Shown here piece by piece: positions 48,301 to 57,597 of a stretch of 64,000 nt of DNA. Every line of letters starts with the position of its first letter. Within the stretch, counting starts at the first letter, position 1. Under the pieces are notes generated by a model. The model was given only the letters and a program-made list of their open reading frames with translations. It was not told where the DNA came from and made no database searches. The translations under genes and the position numbers were made by a program. The DNA is from Aquimarina spinulae (GTDB lineage: Bacteria; Bacteroidota; Bacteroidia; Flavobacteriales; Flavobacteriaceae): NCBI RefSeq assembly GCF_943373825.1, contig NZ_CALSBP010000002.1, positions 795,501 to 859,500 on the forward strand, read 5' to 3'.

Positions 48301-48403
48301 GGGAAGCGTACTAAGTCTAGATCATTTAGAAAGTAAAATGTATTTTATAATTGTAAAACGATATGGAAAAACCATATATAGAAATAGATTTATAAAGCGA
48401 TAA
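45329..48403 (+). CDS. Secreted metalloprotease with two basic-secretory-protein domains, discoidin and PKD domains, T9SS tail
   Basis: 1024 residues. Signal peptide 1-25; BSP-type peptidase 1 at about 49-298 (zinc motif HEVTH 161-165, then EGIADGVR); discoidin-like F5/8C domain about 300-436; PKD domain about 445-528; discoidin-like domain about 534-672; BSP-type peptidase 2 about 682-931 (HEVTH 794-798); C-terminal type IX sorting domain about 945-1024 (SYPNPVKDKL). BSP proteins resemble plant basic secretory proteins and are zinc proteases by motif. The two BSP-coding stretches differ at about 11 of 750 bases, while the discoidin copies differ far more. It is probably released or surface-bound after export. 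Confidence 0.88.
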   Translation: MKNYKKHMLWISMLSTMVFVFKMSAQPLHQTTNNENNTFSSQSKQACIWGNDFLTPRVEFRDFDGSTIGSQVFNQVIPNAESYMKQRCLDVAKILYRNSADAPKFRLLKFNLKNEDFVAHKFGDGDQMTIEVSTQHLAKIYRDSGNNSQVIKDEIDGILFHEVTHGYNYSPTTGGTYDGSSPFWAYTEGIADGVRIYAGFHQTRTPNVNDSRKWLGGYTTTGFFLQYVTLKYDKNFIYKFNKAAKDLGNSWSFDNAFKDILGKGVETVWNEYKNYINNGNTLDYDGDYPWNLDCGGSNGDLTDITNDGGTVSSQYNDSPSNEGISKLIDNTINSKYLTFNASAWVQYKASTSYILSSYTLSSANDAPERDPKNWTLQGSTNGNSWQNIDQRSNQDFPNRNQKRSFTVNSSTAYKYYRLSMSNNSGTILQLSELELFGKEKNTQQLPIADFRANKTNIKEGESVSFTNSSTDATSYNWTFDGGSPSSSTQTNPVVKYNREGTYSVTLKATNGDGSDTETKTSIIKVSSNGGGGEIIDITNDGGNISDQHNDSPSFEDISKLIDNNPNSKFLTFNASAWVQYKATKSYTLSSYTITSGNDAPERDPKSWTLQGSTNGSSWQNIDQRSNQDFPNRNQKRSFQVSTTSSYNYYRLSIRNNSGTILQLSELELFGKESSTDGGSCSWGNDFLTPRVEFRDFDGSTIGSQVFNQVIPNAESYMKQRCLDVAKILYRNSADAPKFRLLKFNLKNEDFVAHKFGDGDQMTIEVSTQHLAKIYRDSGNNSQVIKDEIDGILFHEVTHGYNYSPTTGGTYDGSSPFWAYTEGIADGVRIYAGFHQTRTPNVNDSRKWLGGYTTTGFFLQYVTLKYDKNFIYKFNKAAKELGNSWSFDNAFKDILGKGVETVWNEYKNYINNGNTLDYDGDYPWNLDCGGSNRSNLQTVENKNPEDTFNLKSYPNPVKDKLLFVKPQNLKNTSLLFEIYDTQGALIFTEKTSGSVLSLDHLESKMYFIIVKRYGKTIYRNRFIKR
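45473..46222 (+). repeat. Direct repeat A: coding copy of the BSP domain
   Basis: Matches 47372-48121 at a constant offset of 1899 bases. I count 11 differences in 750, nearly all silent, with one Asp-to-Glu change. Such closeness implies recent duplication or ongoing gene conversion. Confidence 0.92.
47372..48121 (+). repeat. Direct repeat A: second coding copy of the BSP domain
   Basis: Partner of 45473-46222, in the same frame. Both copies keep HEVTH and the EGIAD motif. Confidence 0.92.
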
Positions 48404-48440
48404 CACCGGTTTATACTATACCATAGTTAATTAGAATTAT

Positions 48441-48473
48441 AAAACACCTGCTACTTTATTGTGCAGGTGTTTT
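48441..48473. terminator. Bidirectional terminator between protease and Lrp genes
   Basis: AAAACACCTGC and GCAGGTGTTTT pair around an 11-base loop, ending at the stop codon of the leftward Lrp gene. Confidence 0.85.
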
Positions 48474-48934
48474 TATAAATAATATTCTGAAGTATGCTTA
48501 ATCACCTTTAAAGAAAAAGTAGTATTCAGGACTCCGATATTATCAATTTTTGATAACTTAGAACGCATAAACTCATGATATTCTTCTAAGCTTGGCATAT
48601 TTATTTTTAGTAAAAAATCTACCTGTCCTGCCATATGAAAGCACTCTTGAACTTCTTTCAGATTTTTTATTTGATTTTCAAACTTATCAATAAATGATTC
48701 TCCATGAGATTGTAGAGACACCTGGCAAAATGCTGTAATGGGCAGACCAACCATCTTCTTATTCACAATTGCAACATATTTTTCTATATACCCTTTACTT
48801 TCTAAACGTTTTATCCTCTCATATATAGGAGAAACAGTTAAGTTCAAAAGATTCGCTATTTCCTTCGCAGTTTTTTTAGAATCTCTTTGAAGGATACGCA
48901 AAATAGTTTTGTCTGTATTATCTAACATTTCCAT
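48473..48934 (-). CDS. Lrp/AsnC-family transcriptional regulator
   Basis: A 153-residue DNA-binding protein. The N-terminal winged helix-turn-helix (TDKTILRILQRDSKKTAKEIA, then LTVSPIYERIKRLESKGYI) is followed by the RAM ligand-binding domain (ITAFCQVSL, CFHMAGQVDFLLKI). Such regulators sense amino acids and control their metabolism. Placement between a secreted protease and a mannoside locus gives no clear target, although the hydroxyproline region is nearby. It is monocistronic and divergent from the mannan SusC gene. Ligand unknown. Confidence 0.92.
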   Translation of the reverse strand: MEMLDNTDKTILRILQRDSKKTAKEIANLLNLTVSPIYERIKRLESKGYIEKYVAIVNKKMVGLPITAFCQVSLQSHGESFIDKFENQIKNLKEVQECFHMAGQVDFLLKINMPSLEEYHEFMRSKLSKIDNIGVLNTTFSLKVIKHTSEYYL

Positions 48935-49416
48935 ATTATTTATATAATTACACTATTCAGATAAAAATACTTTTATTTTATAATAATAAAGCTTTTTTTA
49001 TTACAATTATTCATTTATTCAATCTATTTAACTAAATATACTCATATTTAAGAAACAAATCATAAACTTAGTTAGAAGTGAATTTTATATCAAATTAACA
49101 TTTTGAACACATTAAATCTGTATAAAAGCACATATATGTTCATTTTTATTAAAACAGAAGTAGAATTTTAACACGAAAAAAAACTTAATAACACAATAAT
49201 ACACATTACAAAAAGACAAAAAAACTTTATAAATAAATTTTCACCATAAAAATCACTAATATTTATACCAAAATACAAATATTAGTCTTCATATTATAAA
49301 TTTGAAAACAATAATCCTCTTAAACATAACGCATTGTTAATCTTTTAGAAACGCCAATTGATTAAGAGTTTATTAGAGAAATCAGCAGTCAAATTATTAA
49401 CTAAACCAATTTTAAT
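48935..49416. promoter_or_regulatory. 482-bp upstream region of the mannoside locus
   Basis: Very AT-rich, shared by divergent lrp and susC. A -7-like TAAATTTG (49297-49304) lies 113 bases before the SusC start, but no clean -33 box accompanies it. No other structure was recognised. Confidence 0.4.
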
Positions 49417-52400
49417 ATGAAGAATAAATTAGGATATCTATTTTTTGTGCTTACCTTCATGTCATTTACCAATATGGTTACCGCCCAGGAAATTACAATT
49501 ACTGGAAAAGTAACAGATAATACGGGAATGTTATTACCAGGGGTAAACATTATTATAAAAGACTCTTCTACAGGAACACAAACCGATTTTGACGGAAACT
49601 ATTCATTAACAGCCTCATCAGGAGACACATTGTTATTTAGTTATCTAGGAATGGAAACTCAAAGTATTACGGTATTAGATTCGGGAGAACACAACATCTC
49701 CATGCAAGAGAGTTCTAACCAACTAGAAGAAATTGTAGTTACCGGGTATTCAAAACAATCGGTAAGAAATATAACCGGATCTGTTACTGTAATCAAAGCA
49801 GAAGATCTCGCCGCCACTACTCCCGTCGATATTGAGCAATCTTTGCAAGGATTAGCTTCAGGAGTTACTGTAGGTTCTGAAGGAGGTCCTGGAGGATCTG
49901 CAATGGTAAGAATACGAGGATTTGGAACAATTAACAACAATGACCCTCTTTATGTAATTGATGGTACACCAACAACTACAGGAATTAACCAGTTAAATCC
50001 AGCAGATATTGAATCTATGCAGATACTAAAAGATGCGTCCTCTTCTGCTATTTATGGATTTAGAGCTGCTAATGGGGTAATCCTTATCACCACCAAAGGA
50101 GGTAAGTATAATAGCAAAACTAAGTTTACATTTAACACAAGTCTAGGAATTGACAACGTTGTAAAATCTGCTTTTCCAGATTTATTATCTCCTCAGGAGA
50201 CTGCAAATGTTATTTGGACCCGTTTTAATAACGATGGCTTTGCTCCTTCTCACCCTCAGTATGGTAACGGAAGTACTCCTGTATTGCCAAACTATTTAAC
50301 CCCCGCTGGAGCAGATTCTGCAGATCTATCCACATATGACGCTCAAACCAATAAGATTACCAGAGCAAATAAACAAGGTACAGATTGGTTTGATGAGTAT
50401 TTTAATGACGCTTTTGTTCAAAATTATAATCTGGGATTATCTGGAGGGTCTGAAAACGCAAAATTTCATGTCGGAATGGGTGCACTAAAACAAGAAGGTG
50501 TAGCCTTGCATACTTTCTACAACAGATATGTATTAAGAGCAAATTCAGAATTTAAAATAACTGATAATTTCAGAATAGGAGAATCGTTTAACCTTTCTTA
50601 TTCTGACAGAGTTGGTTCTGTTGGAAATCAATCTACCGGAGGAGATATTTCTTTCTTATATAGAGCACAACCTATCATTCCTGTATACGATATTGCAGGT
50701 AATTATGCCGGCCCACAAAGTCCGGGATTAGGTAATGGTATTAACCCTGTAGCCAGTGCAACCCGAAACAAAAACAACCTGCAAAGAAGCTACAGAACAA
50801 TTGGTAATGCATATGCAGAACTAGACTTTTTAAACGATTTTACTTTTAAAACTAACATAGGACTAGACTACAACAATAACAATAGTTCTTTTTATGTTTT
50901 TCTTAACCCAGAAGTTGCAGAACCAAATTCTGTTAATCGATTAATAGAAAGTAACGATTATACCATCTCTTCTACATGGTATAATACCCTTAGTTATTCT
51001 AAAAACATAGGAAACCATTCTATTAACGCCATGTTAGGAACAGAATCTAATAAAACACAAAGAAAATTCCTAAGTGCTTCAAGAACTGATTTCTTTACCG
51101 ACGAACTAGATTATAGATATTTGGATAGAGGAACCGGTTCTAGAGATAATAATGGTAGTGGGATTAAAAGTGGATACTTCTCTAGCTTCGGAAAAGTAGA
51201 TTACAGCTACAACGATAAGTATTTATTATCATTTTCTCTACGAAGAGATGCTACTTCAAAATTTGCTCAAAACAAAAGATCAGATTATTTCCCTTCATAT
51301 AGTGCTGCATGGAGAATATCTAGTGAAAATTTTATGAAAAACCTATCGTTTATAAATGATCTTAAAATAAAAGCTGGATACGGAGAATTAGGAAACGAAA
51401 GTATTCCTCAAGGCAGAATTTTTAGTCAATATATCAATAATGATAATAGCAATTATGATATAGGAGGAAACAATTCTAATGTAACACCTGGATATAGCTT
51501 ATTCATATTTGGAAACCCGGATTTGGAGTGGGAAACAACGACAACAAAGAACATCGGAATTGATGGTGTTTTACTTGATCGAAAATTAACATTCAGCTTT
51601 GAGTACTATAATGCATTAACAAAAAAATTATTAGTTCAGGATCAAGCCAATGTAACTCTTATAGGTCTTGCTCAGGCTAAATACATCAATGCAGGGTCGG
51701 TAGAAAATAAAGGGTTTGATTTTTCTCTGGGATATAACGACCAAATTAACGAAAATCTAAAGTACCACGCTTCAATAAATATCTCTACTTACAAAAACAC
51801 AGTAAAAGAATTAGGAAACAATCCAAATTATTTCTTAGAAGGAAATTTAGCGCGAGAAACCAGGCCTTCTAGAACACAAACTGGTCATCCTATTGCTTCA
51901 TTTCATGGTTTTATTATTGATGGTATCATCCAGAACGACGCAGAACTTGCAGCTACTGGTGATTACCTAGGAAAAGAGATAGGAACATTTAAGTATAGAG
52001 ATGTTAATAATGACGGAGTGATTAATGACGACGATAGAGATTTTATAGGAAATCCTCATCCTGATTTTACATATAGTTTTAATTTGGGGGCAGAATACAA
52101 AAATATTGACTTGGGAATATTCTTCCAGGGAAGCCAGGGGAATGATATTTATAATTTCACTAAATTCTTTACAGATTACAACAGTTTTCCCGGAGCAAAA
52201 AGCAGAAATTATCTGAACTCCTGGAGCCCCTCTAATACAGGTGCTACTTTACCTAGACTTTCTAATAACCCCGCAGAACACTATTCTAGTGCTAGCAACT
52301 ATTATATAGAGGATGGGTCATACCTTCGCCTTAAAAATATTCAATTAGGGTATAGCTTACCAGAACGATTAACATCTAAACTAAATATTTCGAAATTAAG

Positions 52401-52572
52401 GTTTTTTGTACAAGCCAAAAACCTATATACCTGGACCAAATACTCTGGATTAGATCCTGAAATCAACTTACAGCAATACGGTGGCGATTCTGTAAACCTG
52501 GATATCGGTATTGATAGAGGTGCATATCCCGTAGCAAGAACCTTTATACTAGGTGTTAATCTTGCTTTATAA
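49417..52572 (+). CDS. SusC/RagA-family TonB-dependent transporter of a mannoside locus
   Basis: A 1051-residue outer-membrane transporter. Signal peptide ending VTAQE (about 1-24), regulatory-like domain (ITGKVTDNTGMLLPGVNI), TonB-box region LEEIVVTGYSKQSVRNI, plug with SLQGLASGVTVG and GVILITTKGG, then a long barrel ending FILGVNLAL. It works with the SusD-like protein encoded 107 bp downstream. The following GH92 mannosidases define the likely ligand as alpha-mannose-rich oligosaccharides from fungal, algal or N-linked glycans. The transport order is typical of Bacteroidota polysaccharide utilisation loci. Confidence 0.94.
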   Translation: MKNKLGYLFFVLTFMSFTNMVTAQEITITGKVTDNTGMLLPGVNIIIKDSSTGTQTDFDGNYSLTASSGDTLLFSYLGMETQSITVLDSGEHNISMQESSNQLEEIVVTGYSKQSVRNITGSVTVIKAEDLAATTPVDIEQSLQGLASGVTVGSEGGPGGSAMVRIRGFGTINNNDPLYVIDGTPTTTGINQLNPADIESMQILKDASSSAIYGFRAANGVILITTKGGKYNSKTKFTFNTSLGIDNVVKSAFPDLLSPQETANVIWTRFNNDGFAPSHPQYGNGSTPVLPNYLTPAGADSADLSTYDAQTNKITRANKQGTDWFDEYFNDAFVQNYNLGLSGGSENAKFHVGMGALKQEGVALHTFYNRYVLRANSEFKITDNFRIGESFNLSYSDRVGSVGNQSTGGDISFLYRAQPIIPVYDIAGNYAGPQSPGLGNGINPVASATRNKNNLQRSYRTIGNAYAELDFLNDFTFKTNIGLDYNNNNSSFYVFLNPEVAEPNSVNRLIESNDYTISSTWYNTLSYSKNIGNHSINAMLGTESNKTQRKFLSASRTDFFTDELDYRYLDRGTGSRDNNGSGIKSGYFSSFGKVDYSYNDKYLLSFSLRRDATSKFAQNKRSDYFPSYSAAWRISSENFMKNLSFINDLKIKAGYGELGNESIPQGRIFSQYINNDNSNYDIGGNNSNVTPGYSLFIFGNPDLEWETTTTKNIGIDGVLLDRKLTFSFEYYNALTKKLLVQDQANVTLIGLAQAKYINAGSVENKGFDFSLGYNDQINENLKYHASINISTYKNTVKELGNNPNYFLEGNLARETRPSRTQTGHPIASFHGFIIDGIIQNDAELAATGDYLGKEIGTFKYRDVNNDGVINDDDRDFIGNPHPDFTYSFNLGAEYKNIDLGIFFQGSQGNDIYNFTKFFTDYNSFPGAKSRNYLNSWSPSNTGATLPRLSNNPAEHYSSASNYYIEDGSYLRLKNIQLGYSLPERLTSKLNISKLRFFVQAKNLYTWTKYSGLDPEINLQQYGGDSVNLDIGIDRGAYPVARTFILGVNLAL

Positions 52573-52679
52573 ATAAAAAACGAGGTAAAATTGAGCACAG
52601 ACAAACAAATGAAGATGAAACCAATGATGATCCTATTGCTCATTCTACACAATAATCAAAAAAAATCAAATATAAACAG

Positions 52680-54356
52680 ATGAAAAAAATAATCTTATTT
52701 GTATTCGTTACGTTACTAGTGATTTCTTGCGAGAAAGAACTAGACATCGAACCACAAGGATCTCTTGTTGAAGGAGTAATAGAATTTAACAAAGAATGGG
52801 TCGACCAACAACTTATCAGCGCCTATGCTATTTTGGATGGAAACCCTGGTTATTTCTGGGCACCTGCATCTAACTGGGCTCTTGGAGATGTAGCCTCTGA
52901 TGATTTTCATAAAGGTTCGTCTATAGATGATCAGCCTCAATTGAATGATGTTGAGCGTTTCTCTTCGGGAACAACAAACATTTATCTATCCAGAAAATGG
53001 GAATCTTTATTTGAAGGTATTTCCAGAACAAATCAAACGATAGAATCAATTACCAAAGCTATAGAAAAAGGGACTCTAGAAGAAGATTTAACAGTTCTGG
53101 GTGCAGAAGCACGTTTCCTAAGAGCACATTATCATATGGATGCAAAAAAAATATGGAACAATATACCTTTTATGAAAGAAGGACTAACCACTACTCCATC
53201 TAATGATACCGATATCTGGCCACAAATAGAAGAAGATTTAACATATGCAATAAACAATCTTCCCGAAAGCCAGGATGATGCTGGTAGAGCTACCTCATGG
53301 ATAGCTAAAGCATATCTGGCAAAAGCACATATGTTTCAAAATGATTATACCGCAGCAAGGCCAATTTTAGATAATATTATTAATGAAGGACCGTTTCAAT
53401 TGGTTCCTAATTATCATGATAATTTTAATGCTGAAAAAGACAATAATTCAGAATCTGTATTTGCTGTTCAAAACTCTGTAAATGACGGAGGAGATGGGTT
53501 TATTAATGGTAATAGGGGTAATAGATTAAACCACCCATATGCTCCTGATGCTCCTGGTGGGGGATGTTGTGGTTTTTTTCAACCTAGCCAAAATTTGGTA
53601 AATGCATTTAAAACAGATGCTAATGGTTTACCACTATTAGATTCTTTTAATGACTCTGATATTACTAACGATCAGGGAATCACATCGGATCAACCTTTTA
53701 CACCATATATCGGTAATCTAGATCCAAGATTAGACTGGACAGTAGGTAGAAGAGGTATAGAATATTTAGGTTGGGGAATTATGCCCGGATCGAGATGGAC
53801 ACGTGATCAATCTAACGGAGGGCCATATGTTGGTAAGAAACATGAAATATTAAAATCTCAGGAAGGCTCAATGTCTGCCGCTGGATTGCCACAATACAAT
53901 GCGATTAACACACCGTTAATAAGATATTCTGACGTATTATTATGGAGAGCAGAAGTATATGCCCAGGATGGTCAATTAACCGATGCCATGAATCTTGTAA
54001 ACAGAATAAGAGCTAGAGCTGCAAATCCAGATGGATTTGTTAAAAACCCCGACGGAACACCAGCTGCAAACTATGTAATCAATGAATACACATCATTTCC
54101 TGACCAGGAATATGCCATTAAAGCGGTTCGTTTTGAAAGAAGATTAGAATTAGCCTCAGAAGGACATCGATTTTTTGATCTGGTACGTTGGGGAGTAGCT
54201 CCACAGGTATTAAACAAATACATTAGTGAAGAATCTTCAAAACGCGTTTACCTTAATGGAGCTAGTTTTACTCAGGGGAAAAGCGAATACTACCCTATTC
54301 CCCTCGATGCGATAAACTCTTCTGGAGGAACTTTAAAACAAAATTCCGGATATTAA
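52680..54356 (+). CDS. SusD/RagB-family glycan-binding lipoprotein
   Basis: A 558-residue lipoprotein (signal VTLLVISCEKE, Cys17) of the classical SusD type. The N-terminal SusD-like_3 region (LVEGVIEFNKEWVDQQLISAYA) and the C-terminal RagB domain (ALRYSDVLLWRAEVYAQ-like segment; VRFERRLELASEGHRFFDLVRW) are complete. It captures mannoside chains at the surface for the SusC channel encoded upstream. A clear terminator follows, so the glycoside hydrolase genes downstream may start from a second promoter. Confidence 0.94.
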   Translation: MKKIILFVFVTLLVISCEKELDIEPQGSLVEGVIEFNKEWVDQQLISAYAILDGNPGYFWAPASNWALGDVASDDFHKGSSIDDQPQLNDVERFSSGTTNIYLSRKWESLFEGISRTNQTIESITKAIEKGTLEEDLTVLGAEARFLRAHYHMDAKKIWNNIPFMKEGLTTTPSNDTDIWPQIEEDLTYAINNLPESQDDAGRATSWIAKAYLAKAHMFQNDYTAARPILDNIINEGPFQLVPNYHDNFNAEKDNNSESVFAVQNSVNDGGDGFINGNRGNRLNHPYAPDAPGGGCCGFFQPSQNLVNAFKTDANGLPLLDSFNDSDITNDQGITSDQPFTPYIGNLDPRLDWTVGRRGIEYLGWGIMPGSRWTRDQSNGGPYVGKKHEILKSQEGSMSAAGLPQYNAINTPLIRYSDVLLWRAEVYAQDGQLTDAMNLVNRIRARAANPDGFVKNPDGTPAANYVINEYTSFPDQEYAIKAVRFERRLELASEGHRFFDLVRWGVAPQVLNKYISEESSKRVYLNGASFTQGKSEYYPIPLDAINSSGGTLKQNSGY

Positions 54357-54415
54357 TCACAAACCAAGTTCTACTAATAGATTTGTTTCATTAGTTATTT
54401 TTTGTTTTAGATTGT

Positions 54416-54448
54416 AAAGACAGAATCATTCATACAGATTCTGTCTTT
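54416..54448 (+). terminator. Terminator after mannoside SusD gene
   Basis: AAAGACAGAATC (54416-54427) pairs with GATTCTGTCTTT (54437-54448) around a nine-base loop. Confidence 0.85.
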
Positions 54449-54518
54449 CACATGTTAATTCATCATACATTTTTAACACCCAATGTAATTCAACCACAAA
54501 GTTCAAAATAAATGAATT

Positions 54519-57518
54519 ATGAAATTGTTTATGCTTAGAAGAATACTCTTAACCCTTATGATTGCAGGATTAGGCATTCATTGTACAAATAAAAAAGAAG
54601 TAAAAAAGCCGGCAGATTACGTAGATGTTTTTATCGGAACAAAATCACCTGGACATACATTTCCTGGCCCTATGCTTCCTTTCGGGATGGTACAATTAAG
54701 TCCTGATACCAGAAATGATCATACTAGTTGGCCTGCCTGTGCAGGATATGATTATACAGATACTTCAATTATAGGGTTTACCCATACGCACCTATCGGGA
54801 ACAGGAGTTCCTGATTTAGGTGATATTCTATTCATGCCTACAACAGGAGAAGTACAATTTAAGGCAGGAACTCCAGAAAATCCAGATACAGGATATCGTT
54901 CTAGATATAATCACAAAAATGAGTTTGCCGAACCTGGGTATTATTCAGTTGTGCTGGATGACTACAATATAAAAACAGAACTAACCACAACAAAACGAGT
55001 TGGAGTACACAGATATTCATATCCTAAATCAGAAAAAACCAGTATCATTATTGACCTAGAACATCGCGATCCGGTAATAGAAGCAGAGTTCGAAATCATC
55101 AGTAAAACAGAAATTGCAGGGTATCGAAGGTCAAAAGCATGGGCCGGCAACCAACGTCAGTATTTTGTTGCACAATTTTCAAAACCTATCACATCCTATC
55201 AAATTCTTACTGGAGAAAAAACAGTAACTACCGGCATCAAATTTAGCAACAAGAAAATAATAGCAGCTCTTAATTTTGACAGTTCTGGAGATCAGGTTAT
55301 TGCGAAAGTAGCATTATCTGCAGTAAGTATTGATGGTGCCAGGAAAAACCTAAAAAAAGAATTACCACATTGGAACTTTAATGAGATTAGAAAAGAAGCA
55401 AAAAAAACCTGGAATACTTCGTTAAGTAAAATAGCAATATCCGATAGCAACGAAGATAAAAAAGAAATATTCTATACTTCTTTATATCATAGTCTTTTGA
55501 CCCCTAACTTATATAACGACATTGATGGTCAATACCGGGGAATGGATGACAACATACATACTGCAAAAGGGTTTAATAATTATACGGTTTTCTCTCTTTG
55601 GGACACATTTAGAGGTCTGCACCCATTATTAACAATTATAGAGCCAGATGTAACCCGAGATATTGTTGTTACCTTACAAAAAAAACACGAACAATATGGT
55701 GAAATCCCCATGTGGGAATTGGCAGCAAATGATACGAGGTGTATGATAGGGTATCACGGGGTTTCGGTTATGGCAGATGCATACTTAAAAGGAATAACCG
55801 ATGTAAACGCCGAAAAAGTATTAACCGCTATGATAGAAAGTTCTAATGTAAAAAAAAGAGGTATTAACTACTATACCGAATTAGGTTTTGTACCTTCAAA
55901 CAAAAGCAGTCAATCCGTTTCCAAAACGTTAGAATATGCATATGATGACTGGTGTATTGCGCAAATGGCTAAAGCATTAAACAAAACAGATATCTACAAT
56001 GAATACTCTCGAAGAGCTCAATTTTTTGTTAATCTATATGATCAGCAAACAGGCTTTATGAGACCTCGATATTCTAACCGAAAATGGTACGAAGATTTTA
56101 ATCCTACATCTGTCGAAAAAACGTATAATTTTAATTTCACCGAAGGGAACTCATATCAATACAGCCTGTTTGTTCCTCATGATATAGCAAGCATTATTGA
56201 TTTAGTTGGTGGTGACACTAATTTTAATCAATGGCTAGACAACCTTTTCTCTAAAAATTTTGATGAAGAAATTAGCAAAGATTCTGATGTTTCTGGGTTG
56301 CTAGGTCAATATTCTCATGGAAACGAACCCAGCCATCACCTCGCTTACTTATACAACTATGCCGGTAAGCCCTGGAAATCACAGCAAACTATTCATAAAA
56401 TATTAAATGAAATGTATACCTCTGAACCCGATGGGCTCTGCGGAAATGATGATTGCGGACAAATGTCTGCATGGTATGTATTGAGCAGTTTAGGGTTTTA
56501 CTCTGTTACACCGGGGGCTTCAGAATATGTTATTGGAAGTCCATCTTTTGAAAAGGCCGAAATTCATCTCGATAACGGAAAAACTTTTACAATACTGGCT
56601 CATAATGCCAGTGAAAAAAATATCCATTTTTCATCCTTGAAACTTAATGGCAAAGAGTATCCTAACACATATCTAAAACACGAAGATATTCTAAAAGGAG
56701 GAGAATTAGTTTTTGAAATGACAGATATTCCCAATAAAGATTGGGGTATTGACCCATCAAACAGACCACTATCAGATACAAAAAAAACAGTACATATACC
56801 TTATCTGAAATCTGATCACACCACATTTTTAGACACCAAAACAATCGTTTTAGATTGTGATACAGAAAATGCCAATATATATTATACAATTGACGGTAGT
56901 GAACCCACAGAAAATAGTATACGATATAACTCTCCTTTCGAGATAAAAAAATCTACAGAACTAAAAATTAAAGCTTTCAAAAATGATTTAATATCTAGTT
57001 ATACAACAACATTATTTCTAGAGAAACTAGAGAGTATAGACCCGAAGAAATTAAAAATCAAACTTAAAAACGGGCTTTCATATAAATATTATGAAGGTAT
57101 TTTTCGATCTGTTTACGATTTTCTACAAGAAGATCCTATACAAAAAGGAGAAGTCTCAACTATCAATATAGAATCCCGTTTACGGGATGAATGGATAGGT
57201 TTCGAATTTGATGGATTTATCAATATCCCAAAAAATGGTGTATATAATTTTGAAATTGCAGCAAATGATGGTGCCCAACTACTAATTGACGGCAAAGAAT
57301 TATTTGAAAGTGATGGAAGAAAATCATTTAGTTTTATTCAAAAAAACGATATCATTTTATCTAAGGGACTACATGAATTTACTATACGGTATTTTCAATG
57401 TTCAGATAATATCGGTCTAAAAGCATTATGGAGTGGTCCTGATTTTGAGAAAATAGAAATTAACACTTCTCATCTTTATCATATCATTGATCAAAATAAA
57501 AACAAATCTAATCCATAA
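54519..57518 (+). CDS. GH92 alpha-mannosidase with C-terminal accessory domains
   Basis: A 999-residue lipoprotein-like enzyme (signal ending GLGIHC). The GH92 region (about 30-750) has DVFIGTKSPGHTFPGPMLPFGMVQLS, the acid/base-bearing EGNSYQYS, HGNEPSHH and GNDDCGQMSAW motifs. Family members are calcium-dependent, inverting exo-alpha-mannosidases. Beyond about residue 780 lie a chitobiase-type sandwich (IYYTIDGSEPTE) and a PA14-like domain (about 870-990, with AANDGAQLLIDGKELF), which may bind sugar. The start could be the internal Met at residue 5. It begins the second half of the mannoside locus. Confidence 0.92.
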   Translation: MKLFMLRRILLTLMIAGLGIHCTNKKEVKKPADYVDVFIGTKSPGHTFPGPMLPFGMVQLSPDTRNDHTSWPACAGYDYTDTSIIGFTHTHLSGTGVPDLGDILFMPTTGEVQFKAGTPENPDTGYRSRYNHKNEFAEPGYYSVVLDDYNIKTELTTTKRVGVHRYSYPKSEKTSIIIDLEHRDPVIEAEFEIISKTEIAGYRRSKAWAGNQRQYFVAQFSKPITSYQILTGEKTVTTGIKFSNKKIIAALNFDSSGDQVIAKVALSAVSIDGARKNLKKELPHWNFNEIRKEAKKTWNTSLSKIAISDSNEDKKEIFYTSLYHSLLTPNLYNDIDGQYRGMDDNIHTAKGFNNYTVFSLWDTFRGLHPLLTIIEPDVTRDIVVTLQKKHEQYGEIPMWELAANDTRCMIGYHGVSVMADAYLKGITDVNAEKVLTAMIESSNVKKRGINYYTELGFVPSNKSSQSVSKTLEYAYDDWCIAQMAKALNKTDIYNEYSRRAQFFVNLYDQQTGFMRPRYSNRKWYEDFNPTSVEKTYNFNFTEGNSYQYSLFVPHDIASIIDLVGGDTNFNQWLDNLFSKNFDEEISKDSDVSGLLGQYSHGNEPSHHLAYLYNYAGKPWKSQQTIHKILNEMYTSEPDGLCGNDDCGQMSAWYVLSSLGFYSVTPGASEYVIGSPSFEKAEIHLDNGKTFTILAHNASEKNIHFSSLKLNGKEYPNTYLKHEDILKGGELVFEMTDIPNKDWGIDPSNRPLSDTKKTVHIPYLKSDHTTFLDTKTIVLDCDTENANIYYTIDGSEPTENSIRYNSPFEIKKSTELKIKAFKNDLISSYTTTLFLEKLESIDPKKLKIKLKNGLSYKYYEGIFRSVYDFLQEDPIQKGEVSTINIESRLRDEWIGFEFDGFINIPKNGVYNFEIAANDGAQLLIDGKELFESDGRKSFSFIQKNDIILSKGLHEFTIRYFQCSDNIGLKALWSGPDFEKIEINTSHLYHIIDQNKNKSNP

Positions 57519-57597
57519 CTTTCGAAAAGATAATAAAAGTAAACTTAACCGTTGGCAACATAAGTAACAACTAACAAACAAAAACATAGAATAAAAA

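Noticed and set aside
54519..57518. Loss of the catalytic acid in the first GH92 (Asp in ANDTRCM where the second enzyme has Glu)
   Set aside because: The better candidate for the catalytic Glu is in the EGNSYQYS motif, which is intact in both enzymes.
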